From contig JAMKCH010022292.1 in NCBI GenBank assembly GCA_023653785.1, forward strand, positions 1-64,000: DNA of 64,000 bases, read 5' to 3'. The DNA is from Ophioderma brevispina (taxonomy: Eukaryota > Echinodermata > Ophiuroidea > Amphilepidida > Ophiodermatidae). Of this stretch, positions 49,303 to 60,702 are shown in pieces (position 1 is the first letter of the stretch; each line of letters starts with the position of its first letter). The translations under genes were made by a program, and so were the position numbers. The notes below the pieces were generated by a model. It saw nothing but the letters and a program-made list of their open reading frames with translations. It searched no databases and had not been told where the DNA came from.

Positions 49303-50611
49303 GTCTTAAAGTGTGCCACTTGTCAAAATAATAACCTCCAACAAATTAAAATTTATTCGGATGTCGGCAAGGGGGGGCTCCGTGAGCTTAAAGTTCTTTA
49401 CACAAAGTCAATAGGATGTTTGTTGTATTTTGACAAAACACAAAAATGTGACGATTGTCATCTATCATAGTGATTTGACTAGAAATCCTCCAAGAGTCCA
49501 AGAGGTGTGTTGTGAGACTAGGCAAATGATTTCCAACAAATACCAAACAAGGTCATTCTAAATGCCAGAAAAAATACATTTTATCAAATTAATTTCAGTA
49601 TATAGAGGCAAGTTAATAAACAGGATGACCACAACACCCCCCCCCCCAATGAGCTTGTGGCAATGTAGATGTTTAAGGACAGTGTACTGTTGTCAAGCCT
49701 TTATATCTGGTTACATAATATGGCAACACTTTACTTTCAAAAAGTTTTCTACTATTGAATAGAAATGTCCTTTGGCTTTCCCATGTTGATGACATAGATT
49801 GAACATGTTGAAAGAGGACAAAAGAGTTGCCTGCCGATGTTAATACACCCCAGTACAATTAACAACTATTAACATATTATGTAACTGGTTATAAAGGCTT
49901 GAACGTGTGTGGTCCAGTGGAAAAAAGGCAGGACTCGTGATCATTAGAGCGTGAGTTCAAGCCCCGCCGTGGCCAATGCGTTTGTGTTCCTGGGCTAGAT
50001 ACTTAATCTCAATGCCTCGCCGACCCAAGCGAAATCTGGGGAGCTGTCATGTTATGGGTGATATTACGATCTAAGTGCTGATAGGGATGTGCGCTTGGAC
50101 GGCAGCCACTTAGATGAAGCGAAATGAATGTGACGATTTCCTAATGGCGGCATAATAATAACAGGCAACAGCGCTTAGAGACTGTTTACAGTGATAAAGT
50201 GCTATATAAAAACCTGATTATTATTATTAACTTACAACAATGCGCTGTCCTTCAAACTTAAACTTACAAGCTATAATGGGTCATGTTTTGGCTATTCTGT
50301 GCATTGCCTTGACTTCACTGAAATAAATTTAGTAAAAAATATGTTTTCTGCCAATGAGGACAGCTGTGATTGGTAATTCTTTGAAAACTGTTTGCCTAAC
50401 CTTATAAAGTACCTTCTTATAAAGAATTTCTGACCAAATCACAGACCAGACTAATCATAATTTGTCTGTTCTGTCAAAAACTACAAAAGATCCTATTGAC
50501 TTTGTGTAGAAAACTTTGAGCTCACAGAGCCCCCAACCCCCCTTGCCGAGATCCAGAACAGATTTTAATTTAGTGGAGGTTAATATTTTGACAAGTGACA
50601 CACTTTAAGAC
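49303..50611. mobile_element. Inverted-repeat element inserted into the nuclease pseudogene
   Basis: The left arm 49303-49500 (GTCTTAAAGTGTGCCACTTG, AATAACCTCCAACAAATTAA, CGGCAAGGGGGG, ACACAAAGTCAATAGGAT) is the diverged inverse of the right arm 50430-50611. The arms fall exactly between two pieces of the nuclease-like reading frame (GCDSTPAFQ on one side, YDDITQTF on the other). A related relic is at 33400-34210. It contains a nested SINE (49905-50230). No transposase and no clear target duplication. Confidence 0.75.
49905..50230 (+). mobile_element. tRNA-derived SINE with LINE-like tail
   Basis: The head has A box TGGTCCAGTGG (about 49918) and B box AGTTCAAGCCC (about 49953) and resembles a tRNA without a good acceptor stem. 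A body of about 170 bp follows, then a 3' end GTGCTATATAAAAACCTGATT plus ATT repeats. This end resembles the 3' end of the LINE at 11125-11162 (GGCGCTCTATAAATCTCATT plus ATT repeats), as expected for a SINE mobilised by an L2/CR1-type LINE. It is nested in the inverted-repeat element. Confidence 0.8.
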
Positions 50612-51420
50612 CTTGGAAGGCTGGTGTACTATCACAGCCCGTAAGAACATGAAATACTGGTAGAGCTCGCGATCTTGGCTCCCTAAGGCTGTTACATATG
50701 CCATTGATGCTGTAAAATCTGTAATTCGTAAAAGCAACCCGGATGTCTACCAATGAGTGATCATTAGATCATAAAATATACCAACAAGTATGACTACTAC
50801 GTCTGTATATCTACAGTCGTACTTCATATCTTGATCCAGTGCATGCACAATGTGCACTACTATACTCTTGTATCTGCTTGCTCGTGGTTGCTGTTCTCCA
50901 TGAGGTTGATGGTACCTGTGGATGCTACAGATCTACCTGATGTGATGTACACAAACTTGCCTGATGGAAAGGCATACTGGGTAACCTTGGATGCAAGAAA
51001 GACAAATAGCTTCTTGTTATTTTGGATCACAGAGGAAGTCCATCCAATTACCTGGAAGCTTAGTTTGTCCGGACACCTTTCTGTGGATACCTTTCCTCTT
51101 TTCTCCTAAGTTGATTCCTTCAAACTGCCTGGAATGTGTCCCATACGACATCCAACCTTGTGGCATTCTGTAACTGCTTCACCAGGTAAGGAATGAAGAC
51201 CTTGTCAATGAATATGCTGACTGCAGAAGTCAGTTGACAGTGCACAATGACAGTACCATCCAGGACAACGCAGTCATGGGGAGATGATTGATCAGACTGC
51301 TCGGGCTGCTCATTACATTTCAGTAAATCAGACTTCGTTCATGTTTGGTAAATGGAGCTTACCAAGAGGGAAGGAGGAAATGATTGTATGAGCAAAGAAT
51401 TCCTTCAGGTAACAAGTATT

Positions 51421-53131
51421 TTAATCCGGTTTAAAAGGGCATTTCATATTAATCCAATTTCATATTAAACCAAGGACTTGTGGACACGCTAAGAAGAAGA
51501 AGATATTAATCCACAGCCTCGTCCGCCGACTTATTTTAAATCATCTGAACCGTTGGCCTAGGTATAGTATATATGTTAGCCTGATCTTACGTTGATCTAC
51601 TCTGGAAGAAATTAGTCATTGGGGCACCATGATACAAACATTTGGTCATTATAATATCAAAATGCAGAATTCATTGAAAATTTTCAGCTGAATTTACATC
51701 AATTTTCTGCTTTTTATTGCTTTTTTTTTAAAAACCCAGGACGATTGTTCTTCAAATTTCTAAGACTCAAAGTATTTTTTACATTATTATGTCTCATATA
51801 TTTAAGCAATGAAGGGTCATAGTCACAATTTTTTTTTTTTTTTTTTTTTGCCCTCACCCGAAATGATTAAGACCAAATCAGCTTCCTTATGGGTAAACAG
51901 AACGATTTTATAATTTAACGTCGCCGGCGACTTTAAATTCAGCAGACGACGAAAATGGCATTTAACACAAGAACACGCACGCCGTATGCATGTTTCCCAC
52001 GCTATGCACACTGTTTTATTGGTCTATTAAACCTATGTGGTTTTAATATCAGTGAGTACGAGTCAAAAATATTCATGTAATATACACATTTGTTGATTAA
52101 AGTTATGGAAAACTTAAAAAAAAATATTTTAGTAAGGATGGAACATGATTAAAACATTCACAATAGATCAGACTAATGCTCGGGAACACACACACACACA
52201 CACACAAAATAAATCACTTTTACATGTTAGTGATTTAGATGTTATACATTGAACATTTGAAGTTGTATCCTGGAATGGGAAATAAACCGTCGTAGGCCTA
52301 TTGTTTATATCTTATGTTTTATATATTTGTAACAGCAATAGTGGAAAAGCAACAATAACAAGCTTCAAAAAATATTCTGGAATAATTATGATCTTATTTC
52401 AGTCATCTTTCGAGCAGTAAAACCAAGACAATTGTCACTTCTGTGTACATGGGACCATTTTGGACCAAATGGCGGCCATTTTGGGTTTTTTTATGTTCGA
52501 CATGAATATTTCCGGAGGGTGGTAGAACACATTCAGGACATGGTTCTGCTGTTCCTATTGCATTTTGGTATACACTTTAGCTTCGTTCCTGACTGATAGA
52601 AGCAAAGGAAATTGAAATTTTGCCATAAACGGCGGCCATTTTGGATTTCTTCGCATTACCATGGTTACGGACACATTTGGAGGTGGATCCTCGGCTAAAA
52701 TCAAGTGCTATACATGATGTGACCTATGACGTCACTTGCTGACATTCAGGACGCCCTCTGTTGTTTTCTGGCAGGCAAAATATTACAGTAGTTTCTGTGA
52801 CAGACCACATAAAATCTGGTTATAAATTACTTGCAGAATCTTTCCTGATCTAAATTGGTCACAAAATGCAGCTGGTAGCATTAGCTTATTATGCTTGATA
52901 AGAAAGTTAGTATTATTTAATTCGAAACAAAAGTTACAGCAAAAAACAGAATTTCCCCATGCAAAGTATAGGTGCTTTTGCCTGCCAGTTTTCTCTCTTA
53001 CACCAACAGGGGGCGCCATAAACATAAACAAATGTCACATCATCTATACCCTAAAGAAGTTTCACACTAAAAATGGCGATTTTGTCCGCTCTGTAACGAT
53101 TTTCGAAAAATTTGACCCTAAGCAACCCTAC
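51421..53131. other. Non-coding stretch with CA microsatellite and repeated GGCGGCCATTTTGG
   Basis: A CA dinucleotide run lies at about 52188-52206 and a run of 22 T at about 51829-51850. GGCGGCCATTTTGG occurs twice in direct orientation, about 160 bp apart (52471 and 52631), suggesting a degenerate tandem module. No gene supported. Confidence 0.5.
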
Positions 53132-54200
53132 TACAGGGTGAGTCAAAAAAAGTACAACCAAATTGAGCGATTTTTCCGGGAAAACCCTCTGTGCTAATCA
53201 TATATTTTCTTCTTGTGGTACATTCCCTGTCTTGTTAGGTCTCATATAAAAATTACGGCATGAAAATTGATTAACGCGTTCAAAAGTTACAGTTGTGGAA
53301 GTGAAAGTACCCAATGTGAAAGACCGAACAAGTATACACGCTAGAGTAACCCAAAGAGTACTCTTGGTTTTACGTTCAGCTTCGGGATTTGCAGCATATC
53401 TTCCATTAATTACACATTTGGTATAAATGTCAGGGAAAACCATTGATGTAACCAGTCTGTGGGCGAGGATGTGGAGGCGTAAGGGCAGGATCTGCACTCA
53501 AAATCTCCCCCCCCCCTCCTGGTCCCAATAGAGATCAGGAAAAGTAATAATTTGATAGTATTGACAGTTTGCCGCGTTCACCTTTGCAAAAATGTGTTTC
53601 AGTGATGCCCCAAAAGTTAAATGGATCCCATCAACTGCCCCAACCCCTCCCCAAATGAAAATCTTTGGCTACATCGCTGGGTAAGACTGTAAAATGAAAA
53701 CCAGATATCGAAATAATAATGAAATAAATTTTGGACTTGAAGCAACAATTTGCAGAATTCTTTTCAACTTGCTTGATTTTGATGTAGTAAAACTTTCAAA
53801 ATATGTGTATATCAGGCTGGATAACAGATAAAGCATTAAAATGTTTCATTTTAAACATAATTTCATTTAATCTTAGGTATTCTAATTATGATTCAACACA
53901 TGTCATGCGTAGCATTTGAATACGGCGCCAAAGAAATCAACCTGTTTATTTTGAAGCCCTCACGCTGCGTAGTAATGAGTACCATACAGTCAGTGTGCAA
54001 TTTGTTCGGGACAGAAAATGGATACCTTCACAAAAATAACTGTAGTCTTTGAAAGGCTTGATCGATTTTAAAAATTTAAAATTATTGTGAAAGCTGATTC
54101 AACAGACTATCTAACACAGGAATTATTTTGGTAAATTCCGGTAAGGTTTCTTCATAAAAAATCCTTCATTTGGTTGTACTTTTTTCTGACTCACCCTGTA
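53132..54200. mobile_element. Non-autonomous mariner-like element (1,065 bp)
   Basis: TA (53132-53133) precedes CAGGGTGAGTCAAAAAAAG and its extension to ACAACCAAA (to 53162). The right end has the inverse, TTTGGTTGTACTTTTTTCTG through GACTCACCCTG, followed by TA (54199-54200). Terminal inverted repeats are about 29 bp with about one mismatch. Mariner elements use TA targets and CAGGG termini. The interior open frame on the minus strand (53198-53497) shows no transposase motif, so this is probably a deletion derivative or an unrelated filler. Confidence 0.8.
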
Positions 54201-55255
54201 TATGCCTCTGCTTGTATATCAAAAATTTTGACTTACACTATATTTAATGATGCACGTTAGTTCTGATTTAGCAAATCACTGATAGTGCCTATAGAGGACG
54301 ATGGCCCGATTCAATAAAATCAAATGTATATCTCGAATGAATGAGCTTGGCCCAAATATCCAATCTGTAAAGTTTCACCCCGATATTTAAATCCGTTTTG
54401 ACATCGGAACTAAGAACTTGACGTGACTTTTAAGCCCCATATAACACTGTGTAAAATTAATATTGGTCTACCAAAATGGTAGATCATAACATCAAAACAA
54501 ACTATTAGATTTCACAGAGTAAATGAAAAAATAGGAGCTTTCTTCAGACAAAAATATTTTAAGCACTGGAAAATCTGAGATTCTGACGACGAGGCCATGG
54601 ACCTTATGTTTAATCTTAATTTTGTAAAATTGAGGCCGAGGCACACATAAACAGTGTTACATGCGATCGCAAGAATTGTCTGACCCAGCGATATCTGAAA
54701 CTGTTACAAAAACCGTCACCAGTTCATTTACAGTGAACAATCTTCAACTGTGTCACACAAATTAAATGCCGTTAGCTTTCTTCATGTTCATAACACCTAA
54801 TTATCAACATATCACTCCAAGCACCAGTGCACCATTGTTTTTGCGAAGACGATTCCAAAATTATGACAAATATTGCTCATCAGAAGCGAATTCTACATAC
54901 AAAAGACATTGCATTTTTCATTTGTAGGATACGAAAAAAACGGCAAATGTATTAAATATTATAGTATTCCAGTTAATACGCTTCTGCAAACAAAAACCCG
55001 TTCCTGTTATGTATGGGTCGTGATTTGGCCCGCTAATTGCAAGAGTTTCTTGATTACTGTTGGGTTTGAATCCTTTTGTGAAGTTGTTGTTCGTTTGTGT
55101 TCATCTGGGAAAGAGAAGTAATTAAATTGATTATTGTAATGAAGTCCTAGCTGGCATAAACAGTAAATGACAATCAAGTAGATGAAATACTGAATCACTT
55201 GATTTCTAAATGTTAGGCTTTAACAAGTATATCAAGTAATGACTTTCAAACATAC
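54201..55255. other. Non-coding stretch downstream of the CCP exon
   Basis: Contains the repeat segment shared with 43965-44150 (54450-54640). As the CCP gene runs leftward, this is probably intron. No further CCP exon (four-Cys pattern with a Trp before the last Cys) was found here. Confidence 0.5.
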
Positions 55256-55669
55256 CAAAAATACAGACTGGAAGTTCTCCAATCCACTTTCCTTCTGAAC
55301 AGTACACGTTTGGGTGTTCCTCCTTCAGCTTATATCCACTCTGACAAACATAGTTGGCACCCCAGTAGAGCACACCACGCGAATCTGTCAGTCGTTGATA
55401 TTCTACTATCGAATCTGGTACAGTAGGGGCATTACCACACCTGGTGCCGCCGATTACATTCTCTCGGGCAACTGGCGGGCTAACTATCACTGCATCTCTT
55501 GGTGTGCAGGTAGGAATTGCTGTTCCGTTCCAGTTTGCGCCATTACAGAAGATTATTGAAGGCCCTTGAAGGACAAAGTTATCGTAGCAGCGGAATTCCA
55601 ACACGGCATTGCTGAACTTTCGGATTATAAAACCGTTGACTGGAGCCTCTGGTATGACACAGCCAATTC
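55256..55669 (-). CDS. CCP/sushi exon encoding two modules (internal exon)
   Basis: An internal exon of 414 bp on the minus strand, encoding 137 complete residues between split codons. The acceptor is TTATTCTTGTTTAG before 55669 and the donor is GTATGT starting at 55255. Both borders are phase 1, the usual arrangement for shuffled CCP modules. Module 1 has Cys at residues 3, 27, 41 and 54 with Trp46 between the last two. Module 2 has Cys at 77, 108, 123 and 135 with Trp128. This is the CCP pattern (1-3 and 2-4 disulfides) of secreted or cell-surface proteins that bind other proteins, such as complement regulators and adhesion proteins. One N-glycosylation sequon, NGT, is at 47-49. No stops or frameshifts. 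Start, stop and the remaining domains lie in other exons, so the gene name is unknown. It probably belongs to the same gene as 63272-63631. Confidence 0.9.
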
Positions 55670-56114
55670 CTAAACAAGAATAACAACACAAAACAGAAAA
55701 CAAAACTAATCTTTATATTTCATAATTGAATAGGGATCCATATGTATCTACCTGCAGATATAACAAACTTAATAATACTACAGCTGTCATTGGCGCCGCA
55801 GAAACTGTTCTGTTTGCACTTTTTTCTGGTATGAGGTATTGAAGGAAGTGCTGCATATTTTCTTTTATGAAGTACTGATTTCGACTTCATCGATCGGGAT
55901 ATACATTATACTTCCATGCGTTTAATGGAATGATTTGCAAACACAATGACGCAAAAATGGCAATAACATCTTCTTTTCGTTTCCATTTTTAATTGGGTTT
56001 AAAATTATGCTTATTTAATTACCATCCTCGGCACACCAAAATACTACAAGACTGTGGGGGAAGGTCAGGTAGCACATATGGATTCTCCACCCGGGCCACC
56101 GCCAGGCAGTTAGG
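55670..56114. other. Intron sequence of the CCP gene
   Basis: Begins, reading the gene, with a polypyrimidine-rich acceptor region near 55670-55690. No other feature. Confidence 0.5.
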
Positions 56115-56510
56115 GTTATACACCACTACCTCACTTGTACACAGTAGTCTATGGAAAAAATGGCACCTTTGAGCCTGTTTTTTTTTTCACATTTAAAACT
56201 CTAACAGAGGAAATGCAACAATATCGTACCAACGTACAAGCTAAATCGCATAATAACCAAAGTCTGAACATAGGGTGATCAGATGTTTTTACGAAACTCG
56301 CAGCATGTCACCGCGCCAAGTGGGCAAATCGATGTGAAATTAATGAGCGCGGAGTAAATTGCCTCAAATGTCTCATGCCGCTTAGTTTGAGAAAACATAT
56401 CAGTCTACCATGTCAATTATGAAATTTCACCACTTTCTTAATATAATTAGTCCATTTTCAGACACGTTAAAGTAGTTCTTTCAGATGCCATCCACCCAAG
56501 TCAAGTATCA
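56115..56510. mobile_element. MITE copy (GTTATACACCACTAAC family), inverted, truncated
   Basis: It starts GTTATACACCACTACC and follows the complete copy at 26981-27470 in reverse orientation: TACACAGTAGTCTATGG, CTCTAACAGAGGAAATGCAA, AGTAAATTGCCTCAAATG, GATGCCATCCACCCAAG. The other terminus is missing. The right edge touches the LINE reverse transcriptase fragment. Confidence 0.8.
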
Positions 56511-57235
56511 TTCTTTGGTTTTAGAGACATTTAATTCCAAATCATTGGAATCGCAATAACTGACAAACCATTCAAGCTCATTTAGATCAGCTGTATCATA
56601 ACCATGATAACCCTTAGCAATGAGACCAATCACGGCAGTATCCTCAGCAAACTTGACTAGATGGCATGATGGTTCGTTTGGATCTACAGTCGGATGTAAA
56701 AAGTGTGAAAAGAGACGGTGCTAAAACTGTGCCTGTGGATCACCGGTGTTTGATTGGATACTATAGGTAAAATAGATGTGCCATTACTTACAGAGCCTGG
56801 TACATTGCTATGAGTTAGTAATTTCTTGATTAATAAATGCAGCTGAATAGTGTTGAATGCAGAAGAAAATCAAAGAATATAATTCTAGCCGAATCACCGA
56901 ACCTAGCATGGTCAGAGTGAGAATATATTTTGGCCAAAATCTCAAGAATCGCATCAGCACAGCTCCGATTGCATCTGTAGGCTAACTATAGTGGATCAAC
57001 ATAATTCTCAACATATTTGCTTAAAACATTCTTAAAGAATTTCTCGCAGACCTACTGATGTTAATGCCAAAAGTCTGAGATCATTCATGCATGATATGAT
57101 TGCTTTCTTAGGAACAAGAATGATGCACGAGCACTTCCAAAGGTCAGGAACTATACTCGATTCATCTGATATGTGACCCCGTACCATTCTTGCGGAGGTG
57201 AAAAATTCAATGAGGCGCAGGGACTTCTGTTAATC
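56511..57235 (-). pseudogene. LINE reverse transcriptase fragment, decayed
   Basis: On the minus strand the RT fingers and palm of a non-LTR retrotransposon can be followed through several frames: PDLWKCSCIILVPKK (about 57125-57165, expected W-K-x-S-x-x-x-P-V-P-K), MNDLRLLALTSVGLREFLKN, LAYRCNRSCADAIL (expected F-A-Y-R-x-x-R-S-x-x-D-A) and ARIIFFDFLLHSTLF (first catalytic Asp region). Near 56530-56700 come NEPSCHLVKFAEDTAVIGLI and WFVSYCDSNDLELNVSKTKE. The catalytic F-A-D-D reads F-A-E-D. Between 56700 and 56850 the frame is scrambled. Stops and the substitution show it is dead. It lies within the intron of the CCP gene, on the same strand, with a MITE at its 3' edge. Confidence 0.85.
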
Positions 57236-58652
57236 ATGTTAATGTTAAGGCCTGAAATACACTATAGTACGTTTCCACACATGAAGGAAATTGTATTTAG
57301 TGGCAGCTGAGTGAGTTAAGCGACTGGAGTGTCCTCCAAGATAATCCGGTGTGACACGTGCATTTGAATTCTTTCATTTTCCCTCTCCGGCTTATTTGAA
57401 TAGGTCCAAAACTCCAGGGGGCGAACGTATCAACGCGAATCGAGTATAATTGTGCTTTGAACGATAGGCTGAAAATAAAATAAAATTTGCTAAATGTTTA
57501 GAATTCCATCCTACAAATGGAATACATTGGCAGAAGAATGCTTATTAAAATTGACAATATTTAGTTAAAGACGAGAACCAATGAAAAAAAATCAAAGATG
57601 TCGACCAGTCCAGACCATATCCGTTCGCAATAATAAAAACCTAAAGTAGGCCATCGTTCAGTTCGCAGCAATTCAGATTGCTGGGTTCAGTTCATCATCA
57701 TCATAGTTAAAGAGAACACGTTAAATTTGGTTAAACGAAGAGGTTTGGCCTGTCATCTTTTACACGCAAGTCTTATACAGATGGAGATGACGAGTGACAA
57801 ACCTTTTAACTTTGAATCAGTTTGGATTTTTATATAAGTGTGCGTTCGTTCCTTAAAAGCAAACAGCAAGCACATCAAGCAGTGCACTCAGGTATGCACT
57901 GCATCATCCATTTTTCTTAAAATCAGTTGAAAATGATTCCCCGTATGTCTTTCTTTAACGACCCAACTGAAACTACTTCCTACACGAATACGTTAGAACT
58001 ACCAGTGGCGGTACAACTGATGAACAAATTAACTTCCTGGATGTGTTGCTCGTATACAACGCACCTAGAACCACTCGACTTACATTTTCACAAGTGTCAT
58101 ATTGTATATATGAGAGGAAATGAGGAGTCGGTTAAATTGGTGGGGGAAGTACGCACAAACATGTCACGAACGCCCCCAGGCTATGCAATGAGGGTCTGGA
58201 ATTGCATGGCATAGAATGTGTCGCACGGGAAGATGAAGTTCTAAATTGTGAAGAATATGATTGTTGGTGAGATAAAGCGGAGAGTGATGGAACTTAACAA
58301 AATAAGAATCTTGTGGCATAATGTCCCGGGTCTCTTCGCAAGAGTTACAGTTCTGGAAAGTGAGTGATAGCATTTTCGGAAAGTGTGTCCGCTGCCAACA
58401 AAATATTTTTATTCTCCGAATGATATAAGAACATTGATTAGACCTTAGACCTGATATGAATATACCTACAAAGATTGAAACAAAGCTGTGTCGTATTGTT
58501 AACAGCTCGAGTGTATGGAATCAGGTCTGTTTCGGCTTGCAATGACTTGGCCGCACGGTGAGTGCCTAAGGTTCTGTGAGCTAGGTATCCTGCAAATCAG
58601 GTCATTTTACCCAGTCTTGTGCTTCAATGCATGACATACCAAGAGTATACGC
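57236..58652. other. Intron sequence, nothing recognised
   Basis: The plus-strand frame 57927-58214 and the minus-strand frame 58164-58373 overlap each other and have no recognisable domain or four-Cys CCP pattern. Confidence 0.45.
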
Positions 58653-58740
58653 CAGGGGTGTCCAACCTGCGGCCCGCGGGCCATTTGCGGCCCGCTAAGA
58701 GCTCTCATGCGGCCCGCGAGGTACTTCCCAGAAAAATTAA
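58653..58740 (+). mobile_element. hAT-type terminal sequence
   Basis: CAGGGGTGTCCAACCTGCGG, followed by repeated GCGGCCCGC words, is the familiar end of widespread hAT transposons and their MITEs. GC content jumps sharply over 90 bp in an AT-rich background. The opposite end was not found within the next kilobase, so this is a fragment or a diverged element. Confidence 0.6.
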
Positions 58741-60439
58741 AATGCATAAATGTCATTTGAATTAGTTCAATTTCCTCAATATGAAACCGAACTTTTTAAA
58801 CTTTTGTTGGAAATTGGTCCCATTTCATCAATCTGAAATTCTGAAACCAAAATTTTCTACAAATTGTGGGGAAAATTAGTCCAATTTCCTCAAAATGAAG
58901 CAAAAATTCTTCCAAATTTGCTAAAAGGTCAACAAAAATGGAAAATTTGTGTTAAATTGCTATTGCTATAGGTACTTTTTTCGCCAAATCTTGGTATATA
59001 TAGAATGTGGGCCTATATGCCCATGCCTTTTGAGGCACGTCATACACCGACTCGGAGCCCCGATGACTTGTTTTGCGCCCTCCATAGTCGTAGTATTCAA
59101 CCATGATGCCCCTGTGTCAAAAAGGTGGCACCCCGGTATACCGCTTTCTTAAACCAGCTCACATTAACTTTATTTGTTTGGTGGCCTGCATGCCTGATGA
59201 GTCGATGGAAAGTGATATTATGGAAATTGACCACGTTATTAGTCACCGACTTTTCACATAAGTGTCGAATACTTGGAATGGTGTCATTCTTTAAATGATT
59301 CCCTTGTCAACTTTCAGGTGAAAAAGACTATGTGATGAAGCCTGTTCATTCGCGAAGCAAAATATGAATTAATCCATCAAGACTCTCATGAGAGTTTCAT
59401 GTTAATTGTTAACAGCTTTCTTTTAGTGTGTAATAATTATTCTATTATTAAAATTACAGAAACTCTGCTATTTGACACATGAAATTAGTTTCATGTTTAT
59501 CGATGGGGGGCCTGTTGTGATGGCTAAAGCCAAACAACTCGCTGAAGTGTTGGTATCAGTCGGTCGCGGTTGTTGAATTTATCACAACCACTCCCTGCAA
59601 CTGGCGTGAAACCAGTTATGGATAGTCAATGGAGTGCTGGAAGTTTGCTCGTATTTTATAATTTTTGATCTGATCTAAAGATATTTTCTTGAGATATAGT
59701 TGCAGGATATTATTGTTGATGGCATTTATGTACAAAGAAGTCATTTAACTTGTAACAGTCATAGTTGACCAATCATGCCGCAGAATTCCAATTTATGACA
59801 TCACACCGACCGAGAGGAATACAAGGATGAGCCATCGAAGGTTCAAATGATAACAGTGCTAGGGATTTGTAAGAGAGAGTGATAGAGCCTGTGGAACAGT
59901 CAAAGAGAGAGATAAATAAGTAGGGGGACCATTGTCAACTTGTACATTAGGGGAAATAGGTATCCGCCAGGGATTATAACTGGAAGTTAACTGTGAAAAA
60001 AGACCTGTGTGGGATCAATGTCAATTAATGTGAAAAAGTGTCAGAGTGGCATCAATATCAATATGACATCATATGATTGGAATAGTATAATCCTTGTCAA
60101 TTGGCTTCATGATACTGTTGCTGCGAAAGAGAAGTAAGCGCTTTAGTGGCATCCATGTCTAGAAAGATTGCTATAAATCTTACTGGTTAGATATCGGCAA
60201 CGATTAACATGAACATAGGTCTCTATAGTTGGTACTCTATTCTTTGGGGACCCTTTGCCCAAGACCTTTTCTTTCCAAACACAAGTGGCTCAGGTGAGTC
60301 TAAAATGAGAAGGCGTATACTGCCATAGAAGTAAGTTAAAGGTGTGTCACCCGATCGCCAATCTCGACCCCTCACACACACTTTACTCCATCCAAATTCA
60401 GATTTTGTTATCAGATGAAAGTTCACATTGTTTTCTCAT
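58741..60439. other. Intron sequence, nothing recognised
   Basis: Just after the hAT end, AATTTCCTCAA-type words repeat at about 60-bp spacing (58770-58900). The rest shows no supported feature. Confidence 0.4.
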
Positions 60440-60626
60440 TATCCCAATGAAATATTAGTCCCAGGAAATGTTTCCTCCCGATGTTATCAACAAAAACGTC
60501 TAAAATGTGGTACATACCACATTTTTAACACACACACACTCTCCAATAGGCCAATTCAGTGCTATCCGAACACTTTTCGAACCTAACACCTATAGATAAT
60601 ATCTATCGCTCTTCCACCAACCCTTG

Positions 60627-60702
60627 CTAGATAGCTTAGTTGGCAAGAGCGTCATGCATGTAATGCGAAGGTCGCTGTTCGAATCCGACCAAGCGCACAT
60701 GG
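60627..60702 (+). repeat. tRNA-like stretch (SINE head or tRNA relic)
   Basis: A box TAGCTTAGTTGG (60632-60643) is close to the eukaryotic consensus and B box TGTTCGAATCC (60676-60686) differs at one main position. D- and T-arm positions look tRNA-like, but the T stem and the 7-bp acceptor stem do not pair, so a working tRNA gene is unlikely. Confidence 0.55.

Larger units (their letters stand above)
48884..51420 (-). pseudogene. Decayed PIN/FEN1-like nuclease gene with cysteine-rich tail
   Basis: Pieced together on the minus strand from several frames. N-terminal side (51100-51410): LKEFFAHT, then HDCVVLDGTVIVHCQLTSAV, IDKVFIPYLVKQLQNATRL and DVVWDTFQ. Middle (50800-51060): NWMDFLCD, FLASKVTQYAFPSGKFVYIT, NHEQADTR and VVHIVHALDQDMK. 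Then TDVVVILVG (about 50780), INGICNSLREPRSRALPVF and LTGCDSTPAF (about 50615-50700). After a 1.3-kb insertion it resumes at about 49255 with YDDITQTFVHMASQPFEQY, HFQKIERLI and YDRSSPLSSV, and ends with the Cys-rich ELIKCGCSGDCSTCKCG (about 48930-48980). E-x-A-D, D-V-V-V and G-C-D in this order resemble the acidic positions of XPG/FEN1-type PIN nucleases (inference). Multi-copy families of such proteins with a Cys-rich tail are known from invertebrate genomes, function unknown. At least five frameshifts or stops make it non-functional. Confidence 0.8.

Noticed and set aside
55206..55703. Single-exon 165-residue CCP protein starting MFSVLCCYSCLG
   Set aside because: The apparent N terminus is intron sequence before a canonical acceptor and the C terminus reads past a GTATGT donor. 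The exon is 55256-55669.
60627..60702. tRNA gene on the plus strand
   Set aside because: Boxes are close to consensus, but the T stem and acceptor stem fail to pair. A covariance-model scan would decide; I keep it as tRNA-like only.
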